64,000 bases of DNA from Neoconidiobolus thromboides FSU 785 (lineage: Eukaryota; Entomophthoromycota; Entomophthoromycetes; Entomophthorales; Neoconidiobolaceae): NCBI GenBank assembly GCA_025603075.1, contig MU626271.1:1-64000 (forward strand). Direction: 5' to 3'. Below the pieces are notes generated by a model. It saw nothing but the letters and a program-made list of their open reading frames with translations, had not been told where the DNA came from and made no database searches. The translations under genes and the position numbers were made by a program. Below are positions 43,948 through 56,852 of this stretch, one piece after another. Every line of letters starts with the position of its first letter. Within the stretch, counting starts at the first letter, position 1.

Positions 43948-44018
43948 TGGGCATGTATTTCTTTGTTTAAATAGCACTTAAAAAACGGGAAAAGCAATGA
44001 AGTCAAAAAACATTGCCA
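43948..44018 (+). repeat. MITE-like element with an internal deletion, copy 13
   Basis: It starts TGGGCATGTATTTCTTTG and ends AAAAAACATTGCCA, but lacks about 28 bases including the TTTACTAAC and first TTTTCCA arm. Flanks ATA and TATG fit a TA target duplication. Confidence 0.75.
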
Positions 44019-45140
44019 TATGAATTATATAATGAGGTATTTTTAACATATCTATTAATGGCATTTAACACTTGTTTATACTGTTCATTTTATTTTGGAC
44101 TAAATTTAATACCATTTTAAAATAAACAATTTATTAAAATCATAAATACACAATAGTTAGGCAATATTAAATAATACAATAATTTAAAATAATGTAAATA
44201 AAAAATTTAATAATTATAGTATTCTATTTACTATAAATATTTAAAAGTGGAAAATAATTCAGTATTTACGTAAAAATATGATATTAAGGATATATTATAA
44301 TGATACGCTATTTAATTTTTCGATAACTTTACATATACTGTATAAAAGCAGATCAAATCTATACAAGTGCTATTAAAATGGTGGTTACTGGCAAAAAGAT
44401 TAGGTTTTCCTCTAGTATATGATAAACAACGATTGTTAAGTGTATCTATATAGTTTTCAGATACTAGGTAAAATACTCTTATTTTGCTTTACCTTAGATA
44501 TTTAATCAACGTATATTATATTTTAATTAAATTTATTTTTTTAACTTGTTGAGTTTATTTTGAAATGGTTGAGATAATTACATACCTATCGCTTATTGAA
44601 GTATATAAATCCTTTAGGCTCATTCTAAAGATATCGATAACTATATCTCATTTTAGAACCTAAGATTAGGACACTTGTCTTTTTAAATGAATCAAATACT
44701 TGATATTCAAAATTACACTTCCTATAATCATTTTATGTAATGGTAAAAATAAAAAACCAAAAACAGATAAAATTCGTAAAATAATTATTGCCAACAATTG
44801 AAGTAATTTAGAAGATTAAAAAGATAACTTACAGCTTTATTTTTTTTTGTAAATATTTGATTTTTTTTGAGTTTAAAGCTTATTGTTTTGCTAATATATT
44901 GAAATAGCCTTTGTTTTGTTTTCTATACATTTTTTGTTATATAAAAGTTAGATAACTTGTCATTAAAAGAATTTTATAAAAAACATCCTTTAGTATACGT
45001 CTTAATTAGATAACAATTAATAATAATAAAAAACAATAAGGTTAATTGCATACTATATGAAAAATTTGTTTTCAATAAAAGTACTTGTTGCAATAAATGT
45101 ATATTAACTATAATATTATAAATGAAGCTTTTTTATTATA

Positions 45141-45229
45141 TGGGGGAGTTTTTGGTTTCATCATTTTTTAAGCGTTGTTTGGGCAGAAAGATTGTTAGTA
45201 AAATTATTAAATAAAAGAACAAATCCCTA
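45141..45229 (-). repeat. ~90-bp MITE-like element, copy 14 (reverse)
   Basis: It begins TGGGGGAGTTTTTGGTTTC and ends ACAAATCCCTA. The core is altered (AAGCGTTGTTTGGGCAGAAA). Flanks ATTATA and TATATG suggest a TATA target. Confidence 0.72.
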
Positions 45230-45811
45230 TATGCTATATAAACTTAGTATTATTAACACTAACATACTTTTTATTTAGATTCTAATGTGCTTGTATCTTT
45301 ATAAAGCTATTTATTATATAAATTGCAACTTTTTAATAAAAATTAGTGGCAGAAGTATACAATTGCAACATCAAAATATTTAATATAACAATAATTTATG
45401 TTTACACATCAAAATTTTTAGTGATGTAATAAAAACTTATTAACTAGATATTACAAATAAACTACCATCATTAATAAATCTAAATAATAATTAGTAGTTA
45501 GTAGCATACATTTAAAGTTAAAAATGAAAGTATATGCTAGAATAGGCTGAAACTATAATTGAATTGCACATGCTTTATTCTAATATTTTGATTCGATTAG
45601 AGTTGGTTGAATTTAAGCTTTATTATTGGTTTGTTTAAATGTCAACTAATTATATCAAATAATCAGAACTTTTTGAATCAAAATAAGTAATAAATATAAA
45701 ATACATGATCATTGTATCAATCTTTAAACTTAATTTAAAAGCTTGACTTTAACATCATGTTTTGATTTAATTCACTTTAAGTAGTTACTCCGTAGCTGCT
45801 AAAGTTGAGAA

Positions 45812-46174
45812 TTGATAACTGAAAGGTGTAAAAAGGCCATTTTTTCACTCTTTGTTTCTTCATTATCAGTTTTTTTACAGCAGATAGCTAATAATAATCA
45901 AAAGTACAGTGACATAGCAGTAATGATTACTATGGGTGATTCGCAGTCTAGGCTGTGTGCTGTATCAATTGTGGTTATAAAGTTCTATATTAGCCAAATA
46001 CTTTTGGGCTTGTTATTTCTGGTTCAATGCGAAGCTGATACCGTTAGTGGAATCATTCAAATGATGCCACAATGTGTAGCAAAAAAGCTCGACAATAATG
46101 TGGCTTGCCTGTATGTTGATAAGAGGATTGGTACTAAGGCATCAGTTAGTCTATTTGTTTTTATTCTAATATAA
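45812..46174 (+). pseudogene. Doubtful ORF, possibly a relic of a secreted or surface protein
   Basis: The 120-codon frame opens without ATG (an internal ATG occurs at MITMGDSQ). It has two hydrophobic stretches (AIFSLFVSSLSVFL and FYISQILLGLLFLV) and a Cys-containing region (CEADTVSGIIQMMPQC) ending in a hydrophobic tail. No family is recognised. The missing start and its place in a gene-poor, element-rich stretch suggest a relic or chance frame. Confidence 0.25.
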
Positions 46175-46828
46175 AACCCTTTCCGCTGTTATTATATAAT
46201 AGTAGCATTTAAAATTCTATTGATTTGATAGTTTTATCAAACTATTAGTTATTTATCCAGTCAGCAGTTAATATTACATTATAGCGTCATTCTAACACAT
46301 ACTAATATATATTGATATTAATTCTCAAGTTGTCGCTATCAACAATGCTATTCTATTAATCAGACGGAATCTAATCCGATTCAAATAATTTTTTTAGAGC
46401 TCTTTATAGGTATAATTAGATTTGCATTTATAGAATATAGTTATCCTGTTTATTAAAGTATTGCTTATTATATATATATGATATAATTATTTTAGGTGCT
46501 ACCTTTCATAGACTTGTGAAGATTAGCTTAGAATAGGAGATAGATTCTTGGAGTCTAGAATCTCTTTAAAATCAAGAGTTTAATTTTTTTTATAATATTG
46601 AGGGATAATAAAATATATCAGTATTAGTTAAATTGTAAGGATAAAGTCCTTGCACTTTCTAGCTTCCCCTTGTCTAGTTTACTATCCATCCTTTTTACTT
46701 GGTGTCCGTTTATTGGTTATGCTATCTTTTCCTTTATTGGACATTATTTTTTAAAAACAAAATCAAACTTTTAGTAAACCAAATAAATTGAGCTTTTTTG
46801 ATTAGTAATTAAGTAAATATAAAACTAT

Positions 46829-48070
46829 ATGAATTTACCTGTAGAATTAAAGAGTATCAATCAATTTTTAACAAGATCAAAGGAGGTTAAAGGGAAGTTA
46901 CCCTTGGTATCTTATTATTGTAAGTGATAATCAATTCAATTAACTATTAATTATCATTTAATAATAAAACAATTTTCTGTATTTAGGTTTGTTACATGGG
47001 ATTAATAAGTCAATGGGATTAAATTTAATGCAAGATGATAGTAAACTTTATTTAAGTAATTTAATGGATAGGGCAGAGAAAGTAAGTGAAATATTTTAAA
47101 GTAATAAAAAGTATCAAATGGAATAAAAACTGATGTCAAGTTCAACAGAATCAAATAATTTATTTTTATTAGGAAAAAGAGTTATTATTAAAAAAAGGAT
47201 ATTTAGTCAATGATGATGAAGCTAAATTACAATTACAGAAAGTAATAGATCAAGCGTTTCAAAAAGCAGAGAATGGATTTCATCAAAAAGCTTATGATGC
47301 GTAAGTCGATTTATGTATATGATATCTCTAAAAAAGATTTAATAATAAATTAGTAAAACCTCTATGGCTTATTTAGCTGCTGGTAATTTTTTAGAAATAC
47401 TAATTATTACTTGTGGAGAAAAAGATCCAGAGGTAAGGAACAATCAATAGAAAAACTAGGTTATTTTTTATATAAAATTAACTAATACTTGTTTTAAGCT
47501 AGAAGAAAAGATGACATATTGTAAGTACAAAGCAGTACAAGTGAATAAATTAATGAAAGAAGGTATAAAGAATAAAGGTAAATTGAATTTAATATAAATT
47601 TTTTTAAATGTTTTTATATTTCCACTTATTAATTAGGAGAAGAAGCGTATATTCCACCAAATGAGCATACACCAATCGAGCCACCTAATGAATGGAGCAA
47701 TTTATCACAACAATATCCACCTATTAGTCCAATTACTAAATCGGAAGAAAATGGTTTGGATTCAAACGAACAACAGACTAAGCTTAGCTTTAGTAATGAC
47801 AATAAGGCTTTTAAAGAAATTAATAATGAACAACAAACTCCTAATTTTAATCAACAATCTATAATTAATAATAATAATAGTTATAATAGTTATAATAGAG
47901 ATACGATAGCTAATGAAATTAACTATGATGATATCAATCGAAAACAAGAAGCAGAAACTGAAGGAAAGAAGTTGATTAAAAATGCATTAAGTAGTTTAAC
48001 TTACAATGAACCGGATCATGCTATTGAATTTTTATTAAAAGCGATCGAAGAATTGAAAAAAATGAAATAA
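46829..48070 (+). CDS. VTA1: Vta1/LIP5, cofactor of the ESCRT ATPase Vps4
   Basis: Six exons; the first is 46829-46919 and the last runs from about 47638 to 48070. Vta1 activates Vps4, which disassembles ESCRT-III during multivesicular body formation. The N-terminal MIT-type helices are visible: LPVELKSINQFLTRSKEV then PLVSYYCLLHGINKSMG, and AKTSMAYLAAGNFLEIL, followed by CKYKAVQVNKLMKEG. A long Pro-, then Gln/Asn-rich linker follows (YPPISPITKSEENG, then an NNNN stretch). The C-terminal VSL domain that dimerises and binds Vps4 is clear: AEGKKLIKNALSSL-like sequence and YNEPDHAIEFLLKAIEEL. All five joins keep frame. It is convergent with the dioxygenase gene, 102 bases away. Confidence 0.93.
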
Positions 48071-48172
48071 AAATAGTAATAAGTAAATAAATAAAACAAA
48101 TAAATATAATAATAGTAATAATCAAAATAAAAGTAACAAACTTTAAACTTTAAAACTCAATTAATTTAATAA

Positions 48173-49503
48173 TTATTTAATCAGTTTACGAATAGTATCT
48201 AAAAAGGGATCCAAACCTACATAAGTGCCATTAAAGTGTCGATTACCTGAAGTTTCGAATTTTTCTCTTGCATGTAATAAACGTCGATTATTAAATAGTA
48301 CACAAGTATTTTTATTTAATTTAAAATTTAATAAAATTTGATTTTGGGATATTAATTCATCTAATTTACTCATTGCTTTATAAAATAATTGACATTGATT
48401 AATATTGACTAGATCCAGTTTACCCATAAAGGGTGGAGCATAATTGAAATTGGGTGATGAATTAAAGTTATGATTTTCTTCTATAATAGGTCGTTTAAAA
48501 ATCATATGATGACCATCATTATTATATTTGTAAGTTACTAGAGTTTGTTGTAATATATTGTAATATTCTGGGAATTGATGTTTTAAATCAGATAGAATCT
48601 TTAGCCCATCTAAAAATAAACTATTACCTCCAGTAGCTTCATTTTCAAGACAATTTAATAGTTGAATGCCTGGTGGGGATTCAAAATATCTATCATTATA
48701 ATATAAAATTAATATGATATAAACAAAAATAAAAATTGAATAATAATAATAATAATACTTACAATAAATCCATATGAAAATTCAGCTTTAACCCAGTATA
48801 AGCTATATTATTAGGCTTAGTTACACTTTTTACATGCCAATTAGTACCATAAAAAGTACTCATAATAGGTCCTATTTTTTCTCCTATCTTATTCACTATA
48901 TTTTCTCCAGATTCTACATTATTTAATAAGACTATACCATATTTATATAAATTTAAAAGTGGTAATTTAGGGTCTTTGAGGTAGTGTTGATAATCAAATG
49001 TTATGTTTTCTAAATGGATTGTATCATCCCAAATTTTAATAGGAACACTTAATAAGGGTTCCATTTCACCAGTTAAATCCTTCAAATCATAAACAGTTTT
49101 ATGACCTTCTTCAAGCTTTCCCTTTTTTAATTCCTCCTCTACTTCATTTATTAATGAATTTTTTTCCCATAATAATTTTAATTGATTTTGTTCAACTTTC
49201 ATATCTTTTAATTTTAAATCCAAATTAATTTCTCCACTAGAATGTAACTTTTGAGTACTACTTGGATCAATACATTGAGGACAAGTACAATTATCTCGTA
49301 ACCAATAATAATCTAGCTGTTTCACAGCTGCATTGGGGAGTGTTAGTGATATGATTTTGTTTATGTTGTCATGTTTATAAGCTAATAAGAGAATTATTAG
49401 AGGATTAGGTTCTATAAATAAAATTGGTGAAGTTACTTGTATAATTTCGAATTAATTGATAGAAAGAATTGAATCTAGTGAGATGAAGTTGTTTTAATAG
49501 CAT
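48173..49503 (-). CDS. Gamma-butyrobetaine-type Fe(II)/2-oxoglutarate dioxygenase (carnitine pathway)
   Basis: Three phase-checked exons: 49437-49503, 48763-49381 and 48173-48689. They give 1203 nt, or 400 aa. Enzymes of this group hydroxylate gamma-butyrobetaine or trimethyllysine in carnitine synthesis. The first exon (MLLKQLHLTRFNSFYQLIRN) looks like a mitochondrial presequence. The N-terminal zinc-binding domain is YYWLRDNCTCPQCIDPSSTQ. The metal site starts with FHMDLLYFESPPGIQLLNC, where His-x-Asp bind iron. The distal His is in NNRRLLHAREKF, which also supplies the 2-oxoglutarate Arg. The PPGIQLL form favours gamma-butyrobetaine dioxygenase over trimethyllysine dioxygenase, but the two are hard to separate. 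It is divergent from VPS53, 233 bases apart. Confidence 0.88.
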
Positions 49504-49736
49504 GATCTTAGAATTGAGACAAATTGAAATACCTTTTTTTGCAGTTCAAATATCGCTTTTATATTATTTATTACGTTATTCAGAACCGAAAATTTTCAAT
49601 TTGTCTACATCATTGGTAAATTGAAGGAAGTTTAGTTCATTGGTAGAATTCCTCAGTGGCTTAGAATAAATTAAAATAGCGTTGTTTTTTAAAAAATTAA
49701 ATTTTATTTTTTTAAATTATAAAAATAAAATCTGAG

Positions 49737-52692
49737 ATGAATATAGATGCTAATGATTTTAATGAATATGAGTTTATCAATGAATTGATTGAAGATGGTA
49801 AATAATAATAATAATAATAATAAAGATACTAATACTTTTTTGATATAAAAATAGAATCGGATTTATCTCAATTAGATTTAATGGAATATAATATCCATAT
49901 GAAATTAAAATCAGTGGATAAAGAGTTACAAAGTTTATTAATTAAACAATTAGAATTAGCACAAGATCACAAATTAAAAATGCTAAAGGGAGAAAAGGAA
50001 ACAAAAGTAAGTCGGAATATAAATTCATTTGTATAATAAACATAACATTTATCTTATTGTTATTATTTCCTACTAGTTGTTAATAGAAAAAATTCAATAT
50101 TTACGAAACTCTTCTGAGGTTGCAGAATTAAGTGTCAGACAAGTTACTGAAGGTATTAAAGGTTTGGATTTGGCTAAAAAAAATATCATTGCTTGTATTA
50201 CTTTTTCTAAAAGGTTACAGATGTTAGGTAGTTAAATTCAACTTGATTTTTTTTATGAGGATTAATATCAATATTTATAAAATATAGTATCTGCAGTAGA
50301 TAAATTAAAACAAAGTATTGAATTTAAAGACTACGAAACTTCAGGGCATTTGATGCAGGTAATTATTATTTTCAATAATTAATTTAGAATATTATAAAAT
50401 TAATCTTATTTTTTTAGGCTGTTATTGAATTATTTTTAAATTTTCAAACTTTTAAAAAGATACGTCCAATTTATGAATTAGGAGAAGTCATTCATCAATT
50501 ACAAGATAAACTAATGTTAATTATATATGAAGATTTTAAACAAAGTTTTGATAGTAATGGAAAATTAAAAAATAAAGATAATATTTGGTTAAAACAAGCA
50601 TGTGATATGATCGATTATATTCATACACAAGGGAAAAAAATGATAATAGAATATTATGTTAATTTACAAATTAATGAATATATTCAATTATTTCAATCAA
50701 ATGAAGAATTAAGTGAATTAGAATATATAAAAAGAAGATTTAATTGGTTAAAAATTTATTTATCAGAATATGATAATCAACACTCTCAATTCTTTCCTCA
50801 ACATTGGTACCTTAATGAATTAGTTTGTAAAAGATATTGTGAAATTACAAGTACTCAATTAACAGATCAATTAGAATTAAATCAAGATATCAACTTAATG
50901 ATTAAAGTTTTATTATTAACAATTCAATTTGAACAACAATTAGATCTTAAATTTCAAGTTAAAAATAGACCTGATGCTATCCCATTTCAAGGATTTATTT
51001 CTTGTTATTTTGAACCTTATTTAAATCGATTTATTGATAAAGAACAGGAAGAATTACATCAATTCATTATAGAAAGTCAAAATAATGTTGAAATTGATGA
51101 GGATTCTCAAGTAATTGTATTTAAATCTAGTACTCATTTATTATTGAAATATCAAGAAGCACTGAATACATTATCAAAAGTAAATGGGGGTAAATGTCTG
51201 ATATTATTAGCTAAATTATTTCAACAATATTTTCAACAATATTTAAATTTAGTATTAAAAAAGTAAGACTATTGTATACTTAATTAATAATAAAAGTTTA
51301 ATTCAATTTAATTATTAATTATTACTTTTTAGTTTTGATAAAAAAATAACAACAGAAGAAGAATTGAAGTTTCAATGTCATGTATTAAATTCAACTAAAT
51401 ATTGCTTAGATTCTATGTTACCATTACAAGAAAAATTAGAACAAACATTAGATGAAACTTATTTCGAAAAAATTGATTTTGAAAAGGAAATGGAATTATA
51501 TAATCAGTAAGTTATTCTATCCTATTATATTACATTAATGACCAAATAATTTCATAATAATAATAATAATAATAACTTATTTTAGATATTTAAGTCATAT
51601 CCTCAATACAATAGTTAAAGGAGGGCAGCAATTAATGGAAGCAGGGTATTTGCAATTTTCTAAAATGATGTGGGGGACATGGAGTCATTTATCATCGTAT
51701 CCAGAATATTTAACTCATTTTTTAAATGTTATTAAATTACTTAATAATAATTTAAAAAAAGAATTAAACTATTCAAGTTATTACCATGCTTTTTGTAATC
51801 GATTTGTTGAGTAAGTAAAATAAGAAATAGATAATAGAAAAGAAGAAGAAAAAAAAGAAGTTGAAAATTAGAATTAATAATATTAATTTTTTTATCATAG
51901 GAGTTTTATTATTAAATGGATGGAAGCTATTTTCAGATTGAAGAGATTAAATGAATTTGCTATTAGACAAGTAAAGATTTTATTTTATTTTATTTTATTT
52001 TTGTTTTATTTTTATAAAGTTATTAGAGGATGGAGATAAATTAATGAATAAATTCAATGAAATGATAACATTTGAAACTAATGAAAATAATATATTAATA
52101 CAAAAGTAAGTTTTTATTTAATAATAGAAAAAACTGATACTAATCTAAGTGACTTAACAATCTTTTATTATTTTAATTTCTAGTTTTAAAAAACGTAATA
52201 ATGAATTATATAATCAAAAAATCAAAAAATATTTAAATTTAATTCAATTTCCATTAAACGAAGAAGATATCAAAGATTCAATAAAAGTTCAAAAATTTAT
52301 GGATTTATTATTAGAAATTGCAACGGAACCTCAATTTCCATTTTTTTTAAGAGTTATGGAAGTTAAAGTAAGTTCAAATTAAACATTTTAAAATATAAAT
52401 AATAATAATAGGATTTAAATTTAAATTCTATTTTATTTATAATATTAAACTAAAGTTAAAATAAAATTAATTTTAATTCATATACTAATAAAATTATTTA
52501 AATTAGAATATTAAACGAAAAGATCAAGACTTATTACGACAAGAATTACAATCGAGATTGGGATTCAATTTAGATATTAAAAGAAATTCTTTAGATTCTT
52601 CTCAAGATAAATCTATTGGTACAAACTTTCGTCGTATGTTAGCATTACCTATTATAAGAGAACGTTCTTCACCTTCCAATTTACAAAATTAA
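49737..52692 (+). CDS. VPS53: Vps53 subunit of the GARP tethering complex
   Basis: Eleven exons, all joined in frame by GTAAG/GTAAT introns, from ATG at 49737 to TAA at 52690-52692. GARP tethers endosome-derived vesicles at the trans-Golgi network. The N-terminal part (ANDFNEYEFINELI) starts directly with the family's short lead. The coiled-coil region has VRQVTEGIKGLDLAKKNI, then FSKRLQMLVSAVDKL, matching the Vps53 block before its exocyst-like rod. Further family blocks are VIELFLNFQTFKKI, FQSNEELSELEYIKRRFNW and YDNQHSQFFPQHWYLNE. The C-terminal helical bundle follows (GGQQLMEAGYLQFSKMM). Introns are short. The gene ends only 24 bases from the stop of the FNIP/Lst4 gene on the other strand. 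Confidence 0.93.
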
Positions 52693-52716
52693 AAAAAATT
52701 CAAATGTTTTTTTTAA

Positions 52717-53597
52717 TCACCATGGTAAATGATTAGCTAATGGATCATATGTTTTTGTTATAGAAACAATGATTGGTAAATCAGATTCATGACAGCTGAG
52801 AATTATATAAAATTAAAAATATATTAATATAAATAAATAAATTAAATTATTATTAACTTACTTTAAAGTTTTAGATAAATTATTAATTAAATTAAAATCA
52901 ATAGAATTAGATCTTAATAAAGAAGCTAATAATAAAGATTTATAATGCAATTGACGTAAACGATCTTCTAAATATTGAGTACAAGATTCGGATGACATAC
53001 CAAATTTAAATAATTGATAAGTTTCTTGTAATGTTTCTAAGATATGTTGACTTGGTTGAATTAATTTTGTATGAAATTTTGGGGTATTCTCAACTTCACT
53101 AGAATTAAAATAAGTATTAGAACTTGCATTAATTTAAAAAGGATTATTATTATTATCATTACCTTAATTCACATCCCAATAAATTTACTTGAAAATTAGT
53201 AGTATCCGCTACAACACAATTAGCTTGAGATAAATGTTCATCAATTGGGAATTTCAATGAATTTAATAAGTCTAATTGAATTAATTCTATATTTTTGATA
53301 TCATTTGGCATACCAAATAATACAGGATCAGATAAATAATGTGAATGATAATTACATAATAATGATCGTGCGTAACATTTTGAAAATAAAAAGTGAATAT
53401 CCGATGTTTCTATAGTAGGATATACAAGTGTTTCAATCATATTATTTAATTGAATAAATTCACTATTATATTGAAAAGGATTAATAGTGTCAGTATAATT
53501 ACTTTTACTATCTGTAGTAGTACTCTCATAACTATTAGATTGTTTAATATTTAAATCCTTTTCTTTTTCACTTTCATTTTCATTATTATTATTATTT

Positions 53598-53632
<35 letters not shown>

Positions 53633-55736
53633 GTTATTATTGTTATTATTATCACTTTCTCCATTTTCTTTATTTTCTTTATTTTCATCTAAAATATATA
53701 ATTAATTTAATTTAACTTTATATAAATTAAAAACAAGAATAAAATATTTATTACCTTTTTCTTTATTTAAATCCATAATATCATGAATATTTTTAGCAAT
53801 TTGATCAAATTGACATTTTTCAGATTTAATAATAATATCATTACACCGTATAAAATAAGTTAATAAAAATAATAATTGATCCATTAATTTATCATTTTTG
53901 CCCATTAAAATTGTTCGACTTAATTTATTATATATTCCAATACAACCATATAAATCACTAAAAAAGAGGTTTAAGTTAACAGAATTATAAGTGATTAAAG
54001 TAAATTCTAATTTACTATAATTGAGCCCATAAAGGATTGTAGCTTAATTTTAAACTTGGATTTTGACCCTATTAAATAGAATAATTAATATTATTATTTT
54101 ATTAAATAAAATAAAATAAAATTTTACTTTATAAAACTCAGATGGTACAATAGGTACCCAAGATAAATGAGTAGATAAAACAGCTGTAATTAAGGATGAA
54201 ATAAAACTAAATAATAACAATAATAATAAATTAAATAATAATAATAATAATAATAAATTAATTATGATATTTTATAATAATAAATAGAATAAAAACTTAC
54301 AAATTATACGATTTTAAATCATAATTAGTAATTAGAAAAGATAGAGATTGTAATAAACAATTAGTATAATCTTGTTTTTTTTCTGGAAAAGATTGCATAT
54401 TTAGCCATAATGGATTCTATATAAATGTAATATATTAAATATGAATATATTAAATAATAATTTTTACTTACTTGAATTCTGTCCATTGAATATAAATTAA
54501 TAAAATCTAACTTAAATTTTTTAACTTTTAAATGAATTTCATCTAATATTGAATGATCCAATTTAATTGAAGTTTTTAATTTAAAATTATTCAAACATTG
54601 TAAACTTAAATTATATTTAATATAATTAAATAATTGATATAATTTAATTTCAATTAATGAATAATGAGAATAAATAAATTCATTTAAAATTCGATTATTA
54701 CCAATATTAATTAATAATCCAATTGAAAATATTATTGTTTTACTTTTACCTTCTAAATTGACCTTAATAATAAATAAAAATATTATTATTATAAAATTAA
54801 TAAGATAATAACTTACATTCTCTTGATTTTTTTCACCTGGTAAAGTAGATGGTAAAAATCGTCCTTGATCAATTGAAGTCATGTTTGTTTTTTTTAATCT
54901 TCTATCTAAATGAACATTATGAAAAGAAGATAATGAACTGGCTAATGAATTATTCATTGATAAATGCTCTGAATTAGTTATACTATCGTTATCGGATAAT
55001 TTATCTTCATTAATACTATTCTCTTTTTTTAATGGTATTGTTAATCCTTTTTTTTCACTCTCTGTATTATCTATAAATAAAAATTATTTAAATATTAATC
55101 CTTTCTTTCTTTTTTTCTTTCTTTTTTTCTTTCCTTCTTTATTATTATATATAAATTTATTACTCATAGTTATAGCATTATTTGCATTTAATGAAAATAA
55201 TATAGTAATTAATAATTGTTGTACATTGCCATTGATAGGATGTAATTTAGTTGTTGTCCCTTTAAAGGCCATAGGTACTGTACCAAACATCATATCCCCA
55301 ATAATACCTAAGTTACTAGCTCTACGCTTTAATTTGATTTGAGTGGTTAATTAACTTACTTTTGGTTTTATAATGCATTAACTTACTGGTATTTGATCCA
55401 TTGGCTCTGGACTAATTAATATAATAAAGTTAAATTATTAAATTTATTATATATTATATATTATAAATATAAATTAGTTTACTTTTCATATAATTCACTA
55501 TCATATAAAGTCACCTTATTTTTATCTCCTAAATCCATACAAATTAAAAATCGAAATTCTTCTTGTGAAACTTTGGGAGGTTCAAATCTAATTCATTAAA
55601 ATTAATTTTATTTGTTGTTTATTGTTTGTTATTATTTATTATTTATTATTTATTAATTTTAAATTTACTTCACTTTATTTACTGAATCTTTGTATTCTTC
55701 TTTTTTATCCTGACTACCAAATATTTTTTGCCACAT
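52717..55736 (-). CDS. LST4: Folliculin-interacting protein homologue (FNIP / Lst4)
   Basis: Thirteen exons from ATG at 55736 (MWQKIFGSQDKKEEYKDS) to TGA at 52717. FNIP/Lst4 pairs with folliculin/Lst7 as a GAP for Rag GTPases upstream of TORC1 at the lysosome or vacuole. The longin region begins FEPPKVSQEEFRFLICMD. The family's signature is LGIIGDMMFGTVPMAFKGTT. The DENN region has SLSYNPLWAQL-like sequence and LMDQLLFLLTYFIRC. The C-terminus ends SDLPIIVSITKTYDPLA, as in FNIPs. A long Asn/Glu-rich insert is encoded at 53582-53652. The third exon is small (NPEPMDQIP) and is spliced to RRASNLG with an AAG acceptor. A Lys-coding AAAG run at about 55100 falls inside an intron by my model. Confidence 0.86.
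53582..53652 (-). repeat. (AAT/AAC)n tract encoding Asn-rich insert in FNIP/Lst4
   Basis: A run of Asn codons on the minus strand, interrupted by one Glu codon and a few AAC triplets. The mixed codons suggest it is older or more stable than the pure AAT run in RFT1. Confidence 0.85.
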
Positions 55737-56852
55737 TATATTTAAATTAAATAAAAAGAACTTTTTTGAATTGTTGATATTTTAAAATTCTTGTGTCAGC
55801 CAATTAAAGAGATGACTACTAAATTTAAAGAAATTGATTAATTTGTGATTAAAAGTGGCTTACTTTACTTTGAATTTTGTTTCGATCATTTTAATAAACT
55901 TAAATTTTTAAATAAAAATATGTATAAATGCAAATGCCTTTCTTTGTTTCAATATTTAACTAATGAGTTTTGTTTTGTTTTGTTATATAAAAATCAATAA
56001 TAATTGCATAAAGGCATCTTAACTGCTGTGTTTATGCAATTTATAATGTATCAAAAGATTCTAATTTGGTTTTATTCAGCAATTAAGAGATAAAAATAAA
56101 TAAATTAGTTTTATTTACTTTTAAACCTCACACATATTTTAAACAGTCAGAAGCACGAATCTAATTTGATTATTATTTTCGTTAATTCTTAATTAGGGTC
56201 TAATTAGAAATTTTAATTGAAAATAAAGAAATAGTTTATTAAGATTTTATTATTAAAATAAATAACCTATTACTTAATTTTTATATCAACTTCTGTATAA
56301 CTGTGTTGACTTTATACTGTTGTAATAGCACAATTGAATTTATAACATTATTATAAATAGTCGAGTTATGAAGTGAACGAATAGAAAACTAACCTATTCT
56401 ATAAAAGGAGAATACTAAAAGATAAATTTTATTGAAAATTATTGCAAATTAAAAAGTAAAACTAAAAACAAGAATCGAATTAGAAACTTTTGGTCTTGAA
56501 CAATAAAATTTAAACTCACAAAAAGATAATCTTTTACTATGATAATCATAAAATGAAAACGGTATTATTTTTTACAAGAACTTCGGTTTTTTTATTTTAG
56601 TTTAAAATGCCTTTGACCAACTTTAGTAAATGCGGCATTATTAATTAATAAAAGCTTCTTTTAAACTTGGAAGCGCTATAATTAAATACCCTTTAAACAT
56701 TAATTAGAATTGTATATTATGGAGTAAATAGTAAGAATAGAAATTCAATCCTTCTTATTAGTTTATGTTTGAGATAGATTGAAATTATAAACATGCAGTT
56801 GAGATAGTATATATAGACAAAGTGAGCCAAAATAAAAATAAAAATAAAAATA
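55737..56852. other. Divergent AT-rich intergenic region
   Basis: Spacer between the FNIP/Lst4 and membrane-protein starts, presumably containing both promoters. I recognise no repeat copy, RNA gene or further reading frame. Confidence 0.5.

Larger units (their letters stand above)
43260..46828. other. Gene-poor AT-rich region
   Basis: The stretch holds an internally deleted element copy (43948-44018), a reverse copy (45141-45229), and a doubtful frame at 45812-46174. I see no further gene or RNA. Confidence 0.55.

Noticed and set aside
44280-44300. Minus-strand ATATCCTTAATATC resembling a U12-type donor
   Set aside because: It lies in a gene desert with no exon around it, so it is probably coincidental.
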